A stretch of DNA of 33,114 nucleotides, taken from Campylobacterota bacterium (GTDB lineage: Bacteria; Campylobacterota; Campylobacteria; Campylobacterales; Sulfurovaceae). Below are positions 1 through 8,343 of this stretch, piece after piece (the stretch's first letter is position 1; the number at the start of each line of letters is the position of its first letter). The position numbers and the translations under genes were made by a program. Below the pieces are notes generated by a model. The model made no database searches. It saw only the letters and a program-made list of their open reading frames with translations, and was not told where the DNA came from. The stretch lies in contig WGAM01000128.1 of NCBI GenBank assembly GCA_015494795.1, forward strand, positions 1 to 33,114, in the 5' to 3' direction.

Positions 1-29
1 ATTCCTAATATTTTTAACTCTTTATTCAT
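1..29 (-). CDS. petC: Cytochrome c1 subunit of bc1 complex, 5' fragment
   Basis: On the minus strand an ATG at 29 opens a frame reading MNKELKILGI to the window edge, 10 bases after the petB stop. An AGGGGTATAGG stretch just before it supplies a ribosome binding site. Only about nine codons are visible, so the product is inferred from the operon order Rieske - cytochrome b - cytochrome c1 and from the lysine/leucine-rich start, which suits the N-terminus of a membrane-anchored c-type cytochrome. No haem-binding CxxCH lies inside the window. Confidence 0.6.
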
Positions 30-39
30 CCTATACCCC

Positions 40-1260
40 TTACAGCTTTTTCTCTAATTTTGTAATAATTGGTAAGAGTACCCAGAGTGCTATAAATATA
101 ATAGCTGCAATAAGTCCAATAGTACTCCAAATACCTTGTGGAGGTAGTTTACCCATAAATGTTAATACAATCATATCTACTAATAGTATCCAGAACCAAA
201 ATTTAAATAGACCTCTTCTACTTGCAGGTGCAACATTCGGACTTCTATCTAAGAATGGAAGTAGGAAGAAAATAACTTGAGCAAATCCAAATGCGATAAG
301 TCCTGGGTCAGTTGGAAATGGACGAAGTATCTCATAAGACCATAAGAAGTACCACTCAGGATAGATATGAGTTGGAGTTTTTAATCCGTTAGCTGGGTCA
401 AAGTTAACTGGGTCCATTGCAAACTCAAAGTGGTAAAATACTAAATAGAAGAAGAATATAAAGTATATACCCATAACAAAAACATCTTTACTTAAGAATA
501 CTGGATTAAATGGAATAACTTTAGACTCTTTTTTCTTACCCTCTTTATATAGTCTAGCAGACTCTTCAAAATCAAAATCTTCACCATCTTGATTATTAAC
601 ATGAGGTAGTCTTAATGTTCCAAAGTGAAATACTATAGCACCAATAATTACTAATGGCATAAGAAGTACATGTAGCATAAAGAAACGACTAAGGAATGCT
701 TGTCCTGGAATATAGTCTCCTCTAATCCACTCAACTAAACCATTAGCATGTAGTGAACCACCAGAGAATAGATTTGTAATAACCATACCAGCCCAATAAC
801 TCATCTGTCCCCATGGTAGCATATATCCAGAGAATGCTTCAGCAGAGAATAGTACAAAAAGTAACATACCAGATAGCCATATAAGCTCTCTTCCTCTCTT
901 ATATGAACCATAATAGATACCTGTAAACATGTGGATATAGATAATTAAAAAGACAACAGATGCACCAACACCATGAATGTGTCTCCACAACCAACCATAC
1001 CCAACTTCTGTCATAATTGTATAGTTTACACTATCAAAAGCTAAATTTGTATTTGGTTGATAATACATTAATAGGAAGATACCTGAGATTAATAGAAGTC
1101 CAAATGTAGCAGCAAGAACCATACCCATTGCCCATAGGAAATTTATATTTTTTGGTATCCAATACTCAGTTGATAATACCCTTTTTAGAGTATCAATCGC
1201 CAATCTATCATTTAACCATTGATGGCTAAATGGTTTTGCATTTTCATCAAAATGTGCCAT
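40..1260 (-). CDS. petB: Cytochrome b of the quinol:cytochrome c oxidoreductase
   Basis: This 406-residue polytopic membrane protein is the quinol-oxidising core of the bc1 complex. Visible hallmarks are the haem ligands H96/H110 in the second transmembrane helix and H197/H212 in the fourth, the GYMLPWGQMSYW segment around residue 146-156 and the Qo-site PEWY motif in YPEWYFLWSYEILR. The first histidine pair is 14 apart and the second 15 apart, the spacing seen in cytochrome b6 rather than mitochondrial cytochrome b. The N-terminal and C-terminal (subunit IV-like) halves are fused in one chain, as in bc1. It follows petA by 10 bases and precedes petC by 10 bases, so the three are co-transcribed. 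Confidence 0.97.
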   Translation of the reverse strand: MAHFDENAKPFSHQWLNDRLAIDTLKRVLSTEYWIPKNINFLWAMGMVLAATFGLLLISGIFLLMYYQPNTNLAFDSVNYTIMTEVGYGWLWRHIHGVGASVVFLIIYIHMFTGIYYGSYKRGRELIWLSGMLLFVLFSAEAFSGYMLPWGQMSYWAGMVITNLFSGGSLHANGLVEWIRGDYIPGQAFLSRFFMLHVLLMPLVIIGAIVFHFGTLRLPHVNNQDGEDFDFEESARLYKEGKKKESKVIPFNPVFLSKDVFVMGIYFIFFFYLVFYHFEFAMDPVNFDPANGLKTPTHIYPEWYFLWSYEILRPFPTDPGLIAFGFAQVIFFLLPFLDRSPNVAPASRRGLFKFWFWILLVDMIVLTFMGKLPPQGIWSTIGLIAAIIFIALWVLLPIITKLEKKL

Positions 1261-1270
1261 TCAACTCTCC

Positions 1271-1798
1271 TTATACTGGCATTGTTGTGCCATCAGCCAA
1301 CATCTTTTTATATTCAGGTCCCTGCTCACCAAGAACTAATTTTGTTCCATCAATTTTAAATGGTGGAATATCTAATCCTCTTGGAGGTGGAGCTTTTGTT
1401 ACCATTGCAGTAGAGTCATACTGCCCACCATGACAGGCACATAGAAATCCTTCTGTTTCTGGATTATAACCAGGAATACACCCAAGATGTGTACATAATC
1501 CAACAGCTACCATATAGTAGTCATCTCCAATTTTAATAAGTCTATCTATCTCTTTAGATTTTTTTGCTTTAGCTACCATCTCTTTAGATTGCTTTAAAAC
1601 AAAAATAGGTTTACCTCTCCACTTTTCTGTTACAAGAACATTTTCTGGAGCATCTTTTAAATCAATAGTGGTAAAACCAGCAGATTTAACGCTCGGAAGT
1701 GGGTCCCAAGTTTTTTTCATAGCATATAAAGCACCGATACCGCCTAGAGCAGTGAAACCACCTAGAGCCATACCCATAAAATCTCTTCTATTACTCAT
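1271..1798 (-). CDS. petA: Rieske iron-sulfur subunit of bc1 complex
   Basis: This 175-residue protein passes electrons from quinol to cytochrome c1. It carries the two Rieske cluster motifs, CTHLGC at 102-107 and CACHGG at 120-125; by family analogy C102, H104, C120 and H123 bind the 2Fe-2S cluster and C107/C122 form the disulfide. The N-terminus SNRRDFMG followed by a Gly/Ala-rich hydrophobic stretch is a twin-arginine signal that probably stays as the membrane anchor, so the folded cluster domain is exported by Tat. AAAGGAAAGGT just before the ATG is the ribosome binding site. It is the first gene of petABC and its promoter must lie in the divergent region upstream of 1798. Confidence 0.97.
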   Translation of the reverse strand: MSNRRDFMGMALGGFTALGGIGALYAMKKTWDPLPSVKSAGFTTIDLKDAPENVLVTEKWRGKPIFVLKQSKEMVAKAKKSKEIDRLIKIGDDYYMVAVGLCTHLGCIPGYNPETEGFLCACHGGQYDSTAMVTKAPPPRGLDIPPFKIDGTKLVLGEQGPEYKKMLADGTTMPV

Positions 1799-2133
1799 AC
1801 CTTTCCTTTTATATTAATTTACTTCCAATTATTACAGAAGAAAGGTTAAGTTTAACTATAAAAATAAACTATTTTTAATTTCAAAAGCAATAATTTTACT
1901 ATCTTGCACTATTAAGTTACAATTAGCAATTTTATTTAACTATAATTGTTTATACTGTTTTATGTTAAAATTTTTAATTGTTAAATTATGTAATTTTATG
2001 AACAAATATTTTAAACAGTTATATTTATAACTATCATTAATTTATTTAACTATCTTTTTAAAAATCTATATTTTTATATGAATTTGAAACTTTTTATATA
2101 TAATTCTAAACTTTGATTTAATATGAGGATAAT
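1799..2133. promoter_or_regulatory. Divergent intergenic region between petABC and the M20 peptidase
   Basis: These 335 bases are extremely AT-rich and hold no convincing ORF. For the plus-strand peptidase gene a TATAAT box lies at 2099-2104 and a GAGGATAAT ribosome binding site precedes the ATG at 2134. For petA on the minus strand the best -10 candidate is TATAGT (complement of 1855-1860), next to a GTTAAGTTTAAC near-palindrome at about 1845-1856 that could be an operator. Neither -35 is recognisable, which is usual for Campylobacterota promoters. Confidence 0.45.
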
Positions 2134-3237
2134 ATGAGATATTTAGAGGATTTAGAGAAAATTTGTAAGATAAATTCATTTACACAAAATAAAAAAGGAG
2201 TTGATAGAGTTGGTAATCAGATGAGAGAGTGGCTAGAGGAGATTGGATTTAAAACAGAGGTTCATGAGAGAGCATTAATTGGTAACCATCTTCTATTTCT
2301 ATCACCTAAAACAGAAGGGGAGAAGATACTTCTATTAGGACATAATGACACCGTATTTCCAGAGGGAAAATTTGAAGAGTTTAGAGAAGATGATAATTGG
2401 GTATATGGAGCTGGAGTCTGTGATATGAAAGGTGGTAATATTGTTGCACTTGAAGCCTTAAGAGAGATATATAGAGAGAATGGGAAAATAGAGAATATTG
2501 ATTTTCTTTTAGTAAGTGATGAGGAGAGTGGAAGTGATGACTCTAAATTTCTTACACTAAAAATTGCAAAAGATTATGACTACTGTTTTGTATTTGAGGC
2601 AGGTGGAGAGAATTTAGAGGTAGTGACGGGTAGAAAAGGGGTTGGAACTTTTACTATAACTGTAGAGGGTAGAGCCTCTCATGCAGGAACAAGTTATACT
2701 AAAGGGATAAATGCAAATTTAGAGGCAAGTTATAAGTTGATAGAGCTTACAAAATTGACAAATCTAAAAGTTGGAACTACTGTTAATGTAGGTATGATTA
2801 ATGGTGGAATTGGGGCAAATACTATTAGTCCTAGTTGTGAGTTGAAGGTTGAGATTAGATATAAGAGTAATAGTGAGAGAGATAGACTATTAAAAGAGTT
2901 AAATAGAATTACAGATAAATCGTTTGTAGAGGGGACAAAATCTACTTTAGATGGATTAATACAGAGAGATGTAATGGAGCCTACAGAGAGACAGATAGAG
3001 CTTATTAGTAAACTTGAAAAGATTACAGATACTAAAATCTTAACAGAGCAGAGAGGTGGAGTTAGTGATGCAAATCATGTCTCATCTTGCGAGGTAGTTA
3101 CTCTTGATGGATTTGGACCATTTGGAGATGGAGACCACACTGTAAGAGAGAGAGCATTAAAGAGTAGCTTTAATAGTAGAATAGAATTAATGAGTAAAAT
3201 TTTAACTTACCATCAAAAACATAAAAAAATAGTATAA
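2134..3237 (+). CDS. M20 family zinc metallopeptidase, glutamate carboxypeptidase-like
   Basis: The 367-residue cytoplasmic protein (no signal peptide) is a two-zinc exopeptidase or amidohydrolase of the M20 family, closest in layout to CPG2-type carboxypeptidases. Candidate metal ligands and catalytic residues are H70 with D72 (GHNDTV), D97 (GAGVCDMKGG), the general base E130 with E131 (SDEESGS), E155 (FEAGGEN) and H335 (GDGDHTVRERA). The dimerisation lid domain is roughly residues 170-280, starting at the GRASHAGTSY motif. Substrate cannot be read from sequence; peptides ending in glutamate or acylated amino acids are possible. It lies 15 bases ahead of trpS and is probably co-transcribed with it. 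Confidence 0.88.
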   Translation: MRYLEDLEKICKINSFTQNKKGVDRVGNQMREWLEEIGFKTEVHERALIGNHLLFLSPKTEGEKILLLGHNDTVFPEGKFEEFREDDNWVYGAGVCDMKGGNIVALEALREIYRENGKIENIDFLLVSDEESGSDDSKFLTLKIAKDYDYCFVFEAGGENLEVVTGRKGVGTFTITVEGRASHAGTSYTKGINANLEASYKLIELTKLTNLKVGTTVNVGMINGGIGANTISPSCELKVEIRYKSNSERDRLLKELNRITDKSFVEGTKSTLDGLIQRDVMEPTERQIELISKLEKITDTKILTEQRGGVSDANHVSSCEVVTLDGFGPFGDGDHTVRERALKSSFNSRIELMSKILTYHQKHKKIV

Positions 3238-3252
3238 AAAAGGGAGAGAGTT

Positions 3253-4218
3253 ATGAGAATATTAACAGGAATACAGGCATCAGGCAGACTACATATAGGA
3301 AACTATTTTGGAGCAATGAAACCAATGATAGAGCTTCAAGAGAGTGGAGAGCTTTTTACATTTATTGCAAATTACCACTCTCTTACAACATCAAAAGATG
3401 CAAAACTTCTTAAAAAGCTTACACTAGAGGCTGTAATAGACTACCTATCACTAGGGATTGACCCAAACAAGACAACATTTTGGGTACAGAGTGATGTTCC
3501 ACAAGTTTTAGAGCTATATTGGATACTATCAAAATTTACACCAATGGGACTACTAGAGAGAGCGCATAGTTATAAGGATAAGGTAGCAAAAGGGATACCT
3601 GCCAACCATGCACTATTTTCATATCCTGTACTTATGAGTGCTGATATACTACTATTAGATACCAATAGAGTTCCTGTAGGAAAAGACCAAATTCAACATA
3701 TAGAGATAACTAGAGATATTGCAACTAAATTTAATAATGAGTATGGTGAAATCTTTACACTTCCTGAATATATGGTAAATGATGAGGTGGCAACTGTATC
3801 TGGAATTGATGGGCAGAAGATGAGTAAAAGTTATGATAATGCTATTGATATATTTATGGAGAGTGAGAAGAAACTTCAAAAGAGATGTAATAAGATTATA
3901 AGCTCATCAACTCCAATGGGAGAGCCTTTAGAGTATGAGGGCTGTAATATATATAATTTAGCATCACTATTTTTAGATGAAGAGGGTAAAAAAGAGCTTC
4001 AAGCAAGATATAAATCTGGTAAAGAGGGGTATGGACACTTTAAAAAATATCTTAAAGAGTTAATATGGAGTGAGTTTGAAGAGGCAAGAGAGAAGAGAGA
4101 GTACTACTATAATAATATTGATGAGGTAAAAGATATTTTAAATGATGGAGCTAAAAGAGTACAAAATATAGCTAATAAAAAGATGGATATAGTAAGAGAT
4201 GCTGTTGGCATAATATAG
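3253..4218 (+). CDS. trpS: Tryptophan--tRNA ligase
   Basis: This 321-residue class I aminoacyl-tRNA synthetase charges tRNA-Trp. The class I signatures are present: GRLHIGN at 11-17 and KMSKS at 189-193. The GKDQIQHIEITRDIA segment ahead of KMSKS is typical of TrpRS. Length matches the usual bacterial enzyme of about 320-340 residues. An AGGGAGAG ribosome binding site sits in the 15-base gap after the peptidase gene. No tryptophan-rich leader or T-box was seen upstream. Confidence 0.97.
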   Translation: MRILTGIQASGRLHIGNYFGAMKPMIELQESGELFTFIANYHSLTTSKDAKLLKKLTLEAVIDYLSLGIDPNKTTFWVQSDVPQVLELYWILSKFTPMGLLERAHSYKDKVAKGIPANHALFSYPVLMSADILLLDTNRVPVGKDQIQHIEITRDIATKFNNEYGEIFTLPEYMVNDEVATVSGIDGQKMSKSYDNAIDIFMESEKKLQKRCNKIISSSTPMGEPLEYEGCNIYNLASLFLDEEGKKELQARYKSGKEGYGHFKKYLKELIWSEFEEAREKREYYYNNIDEVKDILNDGAKRVQNIANKKMDIVRDAVGII

Positions 4219-4313
4219 AAAAATATTTTTTAACCTATTTTAATGTAATTAATTATATAATATTAAATGTATATTAACTCACTATTTTAAGCTTAAAAAT
4301 ATAGATTAAAGCT

Positions 4314-4354
4314 TATAATAACATTAAATATACTAATTATATTAATTTAGGAAG
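4314..4354 (+). promoter_or_regulatory. Putative promoter and ribosome binding site of the modular secreted-protein operon
   Basis: After trpS there are 141 non-coding bases. A TATAAT box at 4314-4319 follows an AT-rich stretch with two AAGCTT-like copies, and AGGAAG at 4349-4354 precedes the ATG at 4360. No clear GC-rich terminator for trpS was seen; only an A/T hairpin follows its stop. Confidence 0.4.
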
Positions 4355-4359
4355 AAAAA

Positions 4360-6456
4360 ATGAAAAAAGTATATCTATTACTACTCATATTAAACATATT
4401 AAGTAGTACAACAGTTTATGAAGATGGGGAAGATGGAAAAGCTAATGATTGGAGAGTTCAAGGAAATGGAGAAGTAGCAAAAAATATATATAGTCCATCT
4501 TTAGATAGTAGAGTTATTAGATTAGAGGGTCGTGGAGGACCTTGGATACTTGGTGCAGTATCTGGACATCTAGCTTGGAATAATAGAAAAGAGAAATATA
4601 TATCTTGGAAAATGGTTATGGGTAGTAGATATACTGTCTATATTCCAGTTACAACTAAAAATGGAACTAGATACCTATTCTATAACGATTTACCAAAAAG
4701 AATTTTAAGACATGGAGTTCAAGGTGGAATTTTACACGGATTAGGTGGATATGGACATAGTGAATATAAGAATGTATGGCGTACATATACTAGAAATTTA
4801 GAGTCAGACCTAAAAGATTCAGAACCAGATAATGAACTTATATCCGTTAATGGATTTATCTATAGTGGTGCTGATGCATCATTAGATAATATTCTTTTAT
4901 ATAATCCAAAAGAGAGAATTTATGAAGATGGTACAACTCCAAATAGATGGATAGTCTCGGATAATACTCCTAATGGTGCTACTATTAGCTCTATTGATGA
5001 CCCACAAGGGGAGCATATTCAAGGAAAAGTTATAAAATTAAATGGTTCAAGATTAGATAATGGCTATAAATTAAATTTTAGTAACTCTACTGATAGTATT
5101 ATTCAGTGGAAAAGTAGATTTTATGAGACCTACTCTGTATCTTTAATAGTTCAGACAAAAAAGGGAACGAGAGAGCTACTATATACAAATAGTAATAACT
5201 ATAGACCAAGTGGGGGAGTAAGAAATAATGGTTACACAATATGGCACGAGATGGGTGGCCGTTCACTAATTGGTCAAAATGGTTGGGAGCAGCGAAGAGA
5301 TTTTGGAGCTGTTAATGATTTTTGGCAGACTGTTACAAGAGATTTAAATCAAGATTTAAAGGATTTTGAGAGAGATAATGAGTTTATATCTATAAGCTCA
5401 TTTGAGGTTAGAGGAAGTGGGCTAATTGATGATATAAAAATGTTATCAAGACCTACTATAAGTGACCCTAAAGAGGATACTGTTTATGAGAATGGAGAAA
5501 ACGGTATATCAAAATGGCATATTTATGACAATAGTCCAGAAGGAGCTACTATCTATAATATTATAGATAATAAAAAAGGGACTGTTATTGCATTTAGTGG
5601 TAATGGTTTTGAAAATGGGTATGAGATTGGAGCAAGAAGAGGTGATGGTAAATGGAATAATATGAACCATAAAGCGATTAGTTTTACTATCAATTTTAGC
5701 GAATATTATACTATCTATATAGCAGTTGATACAACTAATGGTGTTAGATATTTAACTTATGAGCCAAGAGATAATGATAGAGGAGTTATAAATAGTTATA
5801 TTAGATTTGGAGTTGGAGCTAATACAACTGATGGGACTTGGAGAACTATTAATAGGAATCTTCAAGATGATTTACATAAATTTGAGCCAGATAGCGATAT
5901 TTTAGCCATTAATGCACTCTTAGTTAGAGGAAGTGGAAAAATTGATGATATAAAAACTATGCTAACCTATAAGACTACTCTATATGAGGATGCAGAAGAT
6001 GGTAAAATAGATGGTTGGACTATTTTTTCTAATGAGTCAAATAGTGCTACTATAACAAATATATTTGATGAAAATAGAAGTAGTAGAGTTATATCTCTTC
6101 ATGGTATTGGAAAAGGAGATGGCTATATGTTAGGTTCAACTCCGTGGAATAACCACATTAATAAAAGTCTAAAGTGGAGTATGAGATATGGAGAGAACTT
6201 TACAATATATATATCTGTTCAGACAAAAAATGGAAGAAGATATTTAACATATACACCAATAGATAATAATAGAGGTCTAAAGGGTTCATATATCCGTATA
6301 GGATTAGGTTCAGATATTATTGATAACTCATGGCATACATTTACAAGAGATTTAAATGCAGATATTAAAACTGCTGAGCCTAATAATGAACTTATTGCAA
6401 TTGATAGTTTTAGAATTAGAGGAACAGGGCTTATAGATGATATTGAAGCATTTTAA
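4360..6456 (+). CDS. Secreted four-module repeat protein
   Basis: The 698-residue protein starts with a signal peptide (MKKVYLLLLILNILSS) and then consists of four copies of one module, starting near residues 20, 188, 376 and 543. Each opens with Y-E-[DN]-G/A-E-[DN]-G and W, has a middle block of aromatic/Ile strands ('W-K/S-M ... YTVYI ... TxxGxRYLxY') and closes with T-R-[DN]-L-x-x-D-[LI]-x-x-x-[EP] ... G-x-G-x-IDDI. Alternating hydrophobic strands suggest a beta-sandwich, lectin-like fold; this is inference. No catalytic motif and no C-terminal anchor are visible, so it may be released to the surface. Similar modules occur in surface proteins of marine bacteria, as far as I recall, without a function I can name. 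Its end overlaps the next gene by 20 bases. Confidence 0.8.
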   Translation: MKKVYLLLLILNILSSTTVYEDGEDGKANDWRVQGNGEVAKNIYSPSLDSRVIRLEGRGGPWILGAVSGHLAWNNRKEKYISWKMVMGSRYTVYIPVTTKNGTRYLFYNDLPKRILRHGVQGGILHGLGGYGHSEYKNVWRTYTRNLESDLKDSEPDNELISVNGFIYSGADASLDNILLYNPKERIYEDGTTPNRWIVSDNTPNGATISSIDDPQGEHIQGKVIKLNGSRLDNGYKLNFSNSTDSIIQWKSRFYETYSVSLIVQTKKGTRELLYTNSNNYRPSGGVRNNGYTIWHEMGGRSLIGQNGWEQRRDFGAVNDFWQTVTRDLNQDLKDFERDNEFISISSFEVRGSGLIDDIKMLSRPTISDPKEDTVYENGENGISKWHIYDNSPEGATIYNIIDNKKGTVIAFSGNGFENGYEIGARRGDGKWNNMNHKAISFTINFSEYYTIYIAVDTTNGVRYLTYEPRDNDRGVINSYIRFGVGANTTDGTWRTINRNLQDDLHKFEPDSDILAINALLVRGSGKIDDIKTMLTYKTTLYEDAEDGKIDGWTIFSNESNSATITNIFDENRSSRVISLHGIGKGDGYMLGSTPWNNHINKSLKWSMRYGENFTIYISVQTKNGRRYLTYTPIDNNRGLKGSYIRIGLGSDIIDNSWHTFTRDLNADIKTAEPNNELIAIDSFRIRGTGLIDDIEAF

Positions 6457-7452
6457 ATTTATGGTACTATTAATAGTTTTACTATCCAACTTAAATAGTA
6501 AAACTATTATAGAAAATGCAGAGGATAACTCAACTACTAGATGGAGAGTAGTTGAGGGCAATTCAGATGATATAGTAAATATATATGATAGTGAAATTAA
6601 GAGTAGAGTTATTGAGTTTAAAGGGGGTGGCTCATATAAACTTGGTGCAACTAATGGAAGTAAAGCTTTAAATATTAAAAATGAGACAACTATCTCTTGG
6701 AAAATGAGAGCAACTGTCCCATATACAATATATATTTTAACTCAAACTACAGAGGGACTTAGATATATCTTTTATGTTAGTACTCCTAGTCGTGGATTAA
6801 AACATGGTTTTTCAAACGGAATTCATCACGGTTTAGGTAAAGCTACAATTGATGGTAGATGGAGAACTATTACAAGAGATTTAAACTCTGATTTACAAGA
6901 TGCAGAGCCAAATAATAAAATTATATCTATAAATGGAATTATTATTAATGGTGGAGATGGTATAAGAGTTGATGATATTACTCTATATACTCCAGAAGAG
7001 AAAATATATAAAAATGACTATGTAGAGGTTAATAAATCATATAGATTAGATATTAATAGTGAAAATTTTAAAATATTACAGTGGAGATTGAAAGATTTTG
7101 GAACTCCTGAGATACTAGAGAGAAGAGGAATTATTAGAGATATAGATATTTTTGAGTTTAGAGTTCATACAACTACAGCTAATGGAAAAAAAGATTTAAT
7201 TTATACTTTGGGAGAGAAAAATTTAGGATTAATAGAGAATAATAAAACAATTCATCACGCATTAGGCGATGATAGAGCTATTGGTTCTGTATGGGTAGAG
7301 AACTATCCAGCAAACTCTCTTGGATTACCTCAAGCTATTACTAGAGATTTAGATGAAGATATAAGAGATTTTGAGCCTAATAATCATCTTTTAAAAATTG
7401 ACTCTTTTGAAGTTAAGGGTAGTGGTAAAGTTGGATATATTAAACTATTATC
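4417..7452 (+). repeat. Six tandem copies of a ~165-residue protein module across two genes
   Basis: Four copies lie in the first gene and two in the second. The conserved closing motif (T-R-[DN]-L ... [DE]xEP[DN]N ... FxxxGxG) occurs near codons 144, 325, 498 and 662 of the first protein and near codons 144 and 301 of the second. Copies three and four are closest to each other; copy two and the last copy have drifted most and lack the YEDGEDG opening in full. The repetition is visible at protein level but not as long exact DNA repeats, so the duplications are old. Confidence 0.75.
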
Positions 7453-7627
7453 TAATGTAGATACAAACCTATCTAAAATAGATATAGATAATAATAACTC
7501 CATTATCTCTTCACCAGGGGGAGATAGAAAATGTGTAGGTGTAGGCTTTAAAATCCAATATCTATTTGTATATATCCTATTAACTCTTATATTTTTTAAT
7601 AGAGAAAAATATTTTAACAGAGGCTAA
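6437..7627 (+). CDS. Surface protein with two repeat modules and a C-terminal Cys/TM/basic tail
   Basis: This 396-residue protein has a signal peptide (MILKHFKFMVLLIVLLSNLNS) followed by two copies of the module found in the gene before it, at about residues 24-187 and 188-340. A Ser/Asn-rich linker leads to PGGDRKC, a single hydrophobic helix (about residues 371-387) and a short basic end, NREKYFNRG. That layout resembles the GlyGly-CTERM and JDVT-CTERM sorting tails processed by membrane transpeptidases. The start at 6437 is preferred because it gives a basic n-region; ATG 6461 is an alternative without a ribosome binding site. It is not a frameshifted continuation of the upstream gene because it has its own signal peptide. 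Likely translationally coupled to that gene. Confidence 0.78.
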   Translation: MILKHFKFMVLLIVLLSNLNSKTIIENAEDNSTTRWRVVEGNSDDIVNIYDSEIKSRVIEFKGGGSYKLGATNGSKALNIKNETTISWKMRATVPYTIYILTQTTEGLRYIFYVSTPSRGLKHGFSNGIHHGLGKATIDGRWRTITRDLNSDLQDAEPNNKIISINGIIINGGDGIRVDDITLYTPEEKIYKNDYVEVNKSYRLDINSENFKILQWRLKDFGTPEILERRGIIRDIDIFEFRVHTTTANGKKDLIYTLGEKNLGLIENNKTIHHALGDDRAIGSVWVENYPANSLGLPQAITRDLDEDIRDFEPNNHLLKIDSFEVKGSGKVGYIKLLSNVDTNLSKIDIDNNNSIISSPGGDRKCVGVGFKIQYLFVYILLTLIFFNREKYFNRG

Positions 7628-7629
7628 TT

Positions 7630-8343
7630 ATGAGTGAAAATTTAGTTGGTGATAATATAGTTACAAAAAATGCAGGTTGGAAATTTTCAGGTAAAATGGT
7701 AGAGGATTTTGAGGAGCATGTGGCTAAATCTGTTCCTCTCTACCATGAGGGTCATGATATTATCTTAAAGATAAGTGACTATTTTGTAAAAGATGACTCT
7801 ATAGTATATGAGATTGGAACATCAACAGGTATATTATCATATAAGTTGGCAGATAGATTTCAAGATAGAGGTGCAAAATTTATCGGCATAGATATAGAAG
7901 AGGATATGATAAGGAGTGCTAAAGATAAGTATAAATTAGATAATTTAAAATTTATCTCTGATGATATATTGGAGTTTCATTTTGAGCCATCTGATTTTAT
8001 CACCTCATACTATGTAGTTCAATTTATCCGTCCAAGCCATAGACAACTTCTTATAGATAAAATATATAAAACTCTAAATTGGGGTGGTGCTTTTCTATAT
8101 TTTGAAAAAGTTAGAGCTCCAGATGCTAGATTTCAAGATATTATGACAGGAGTCTATAATGAGTATAAGTTGGAGCAGGGTTATACCCCTAATGAGATTA
8201 TTCAAAAATCAAGAAGTCTAAAGGGTGTATTAGAGCCATTCTCAACTCAAGGTAATATAGATATGCTAAAGAGAGCAGGATTTATTGATATTATGAGCAT
8301 AGCAAAGTTTGGTCCTTTTGAGGGGATTTTAGCAATTAAATAA
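7630..8343 (+). CDS. CmoA-like SAM-dependent methyltransferase
   Basis: The 237-residue class I methyltransferase fold has motif I as VYEIGTSTG (near residue 57-65) and an acidic motif II, FIGIDIEEDMI. The C-terminal half aligns by eye with E. coli CmoA, the carboxy-SAM synthase of tRNA wobble uridine modification: FIRPSHRQLLIDKIYKTLN, GYTPNEIIQK and LKRAGF all have counterparts. However the QKRS segment, whose arginine (R199 in E. coli, from memory) contacts the carboxylate of carboxy-SAM, reads QKSRS here, so the arginine is displaced by one. A paralogue using ordinary SAM is therefore as likely as a true CmoA. No cmoB is nearby; neighbours are a secreted protein and a sugar methyltransferase. 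GAGG lies 7 bases before the ATG. Confidence 0.75.
   Translation: MSENLVGDNIVTKNAGWKFSGKMVEDFEEHVAKSVPLYHEGHDIILKISDYFVKDDSIVYEIGTSTGILSYKLADRFQDRGAKFIGIDIEEDMIRSAKDKYKLDNLKFISDDILEFHFEPSDFITSYYVVQFIRPSHRQLLIDKIYKTLNWGGAFLYFEKVRAPDARFQDIMTGVYNEYKLEQGYTPNEIIQKSRSLKGVLEPFSTQGNIDMLKRAGFIDIMSIAKFGPFEGILAIK

Noticed and set aside
4219-4359. T-box or leader peptide around trpS or the secreted-protein operon
   Set aside because: No specifier stem, T-box core or Trp-rich short ORF could be found.
6437-6456. Frameshift splitting one long modular protein into two
   Set aside because: The second protein has its own signal peptide at the overlap, so two genes are more likely than one broken gene.
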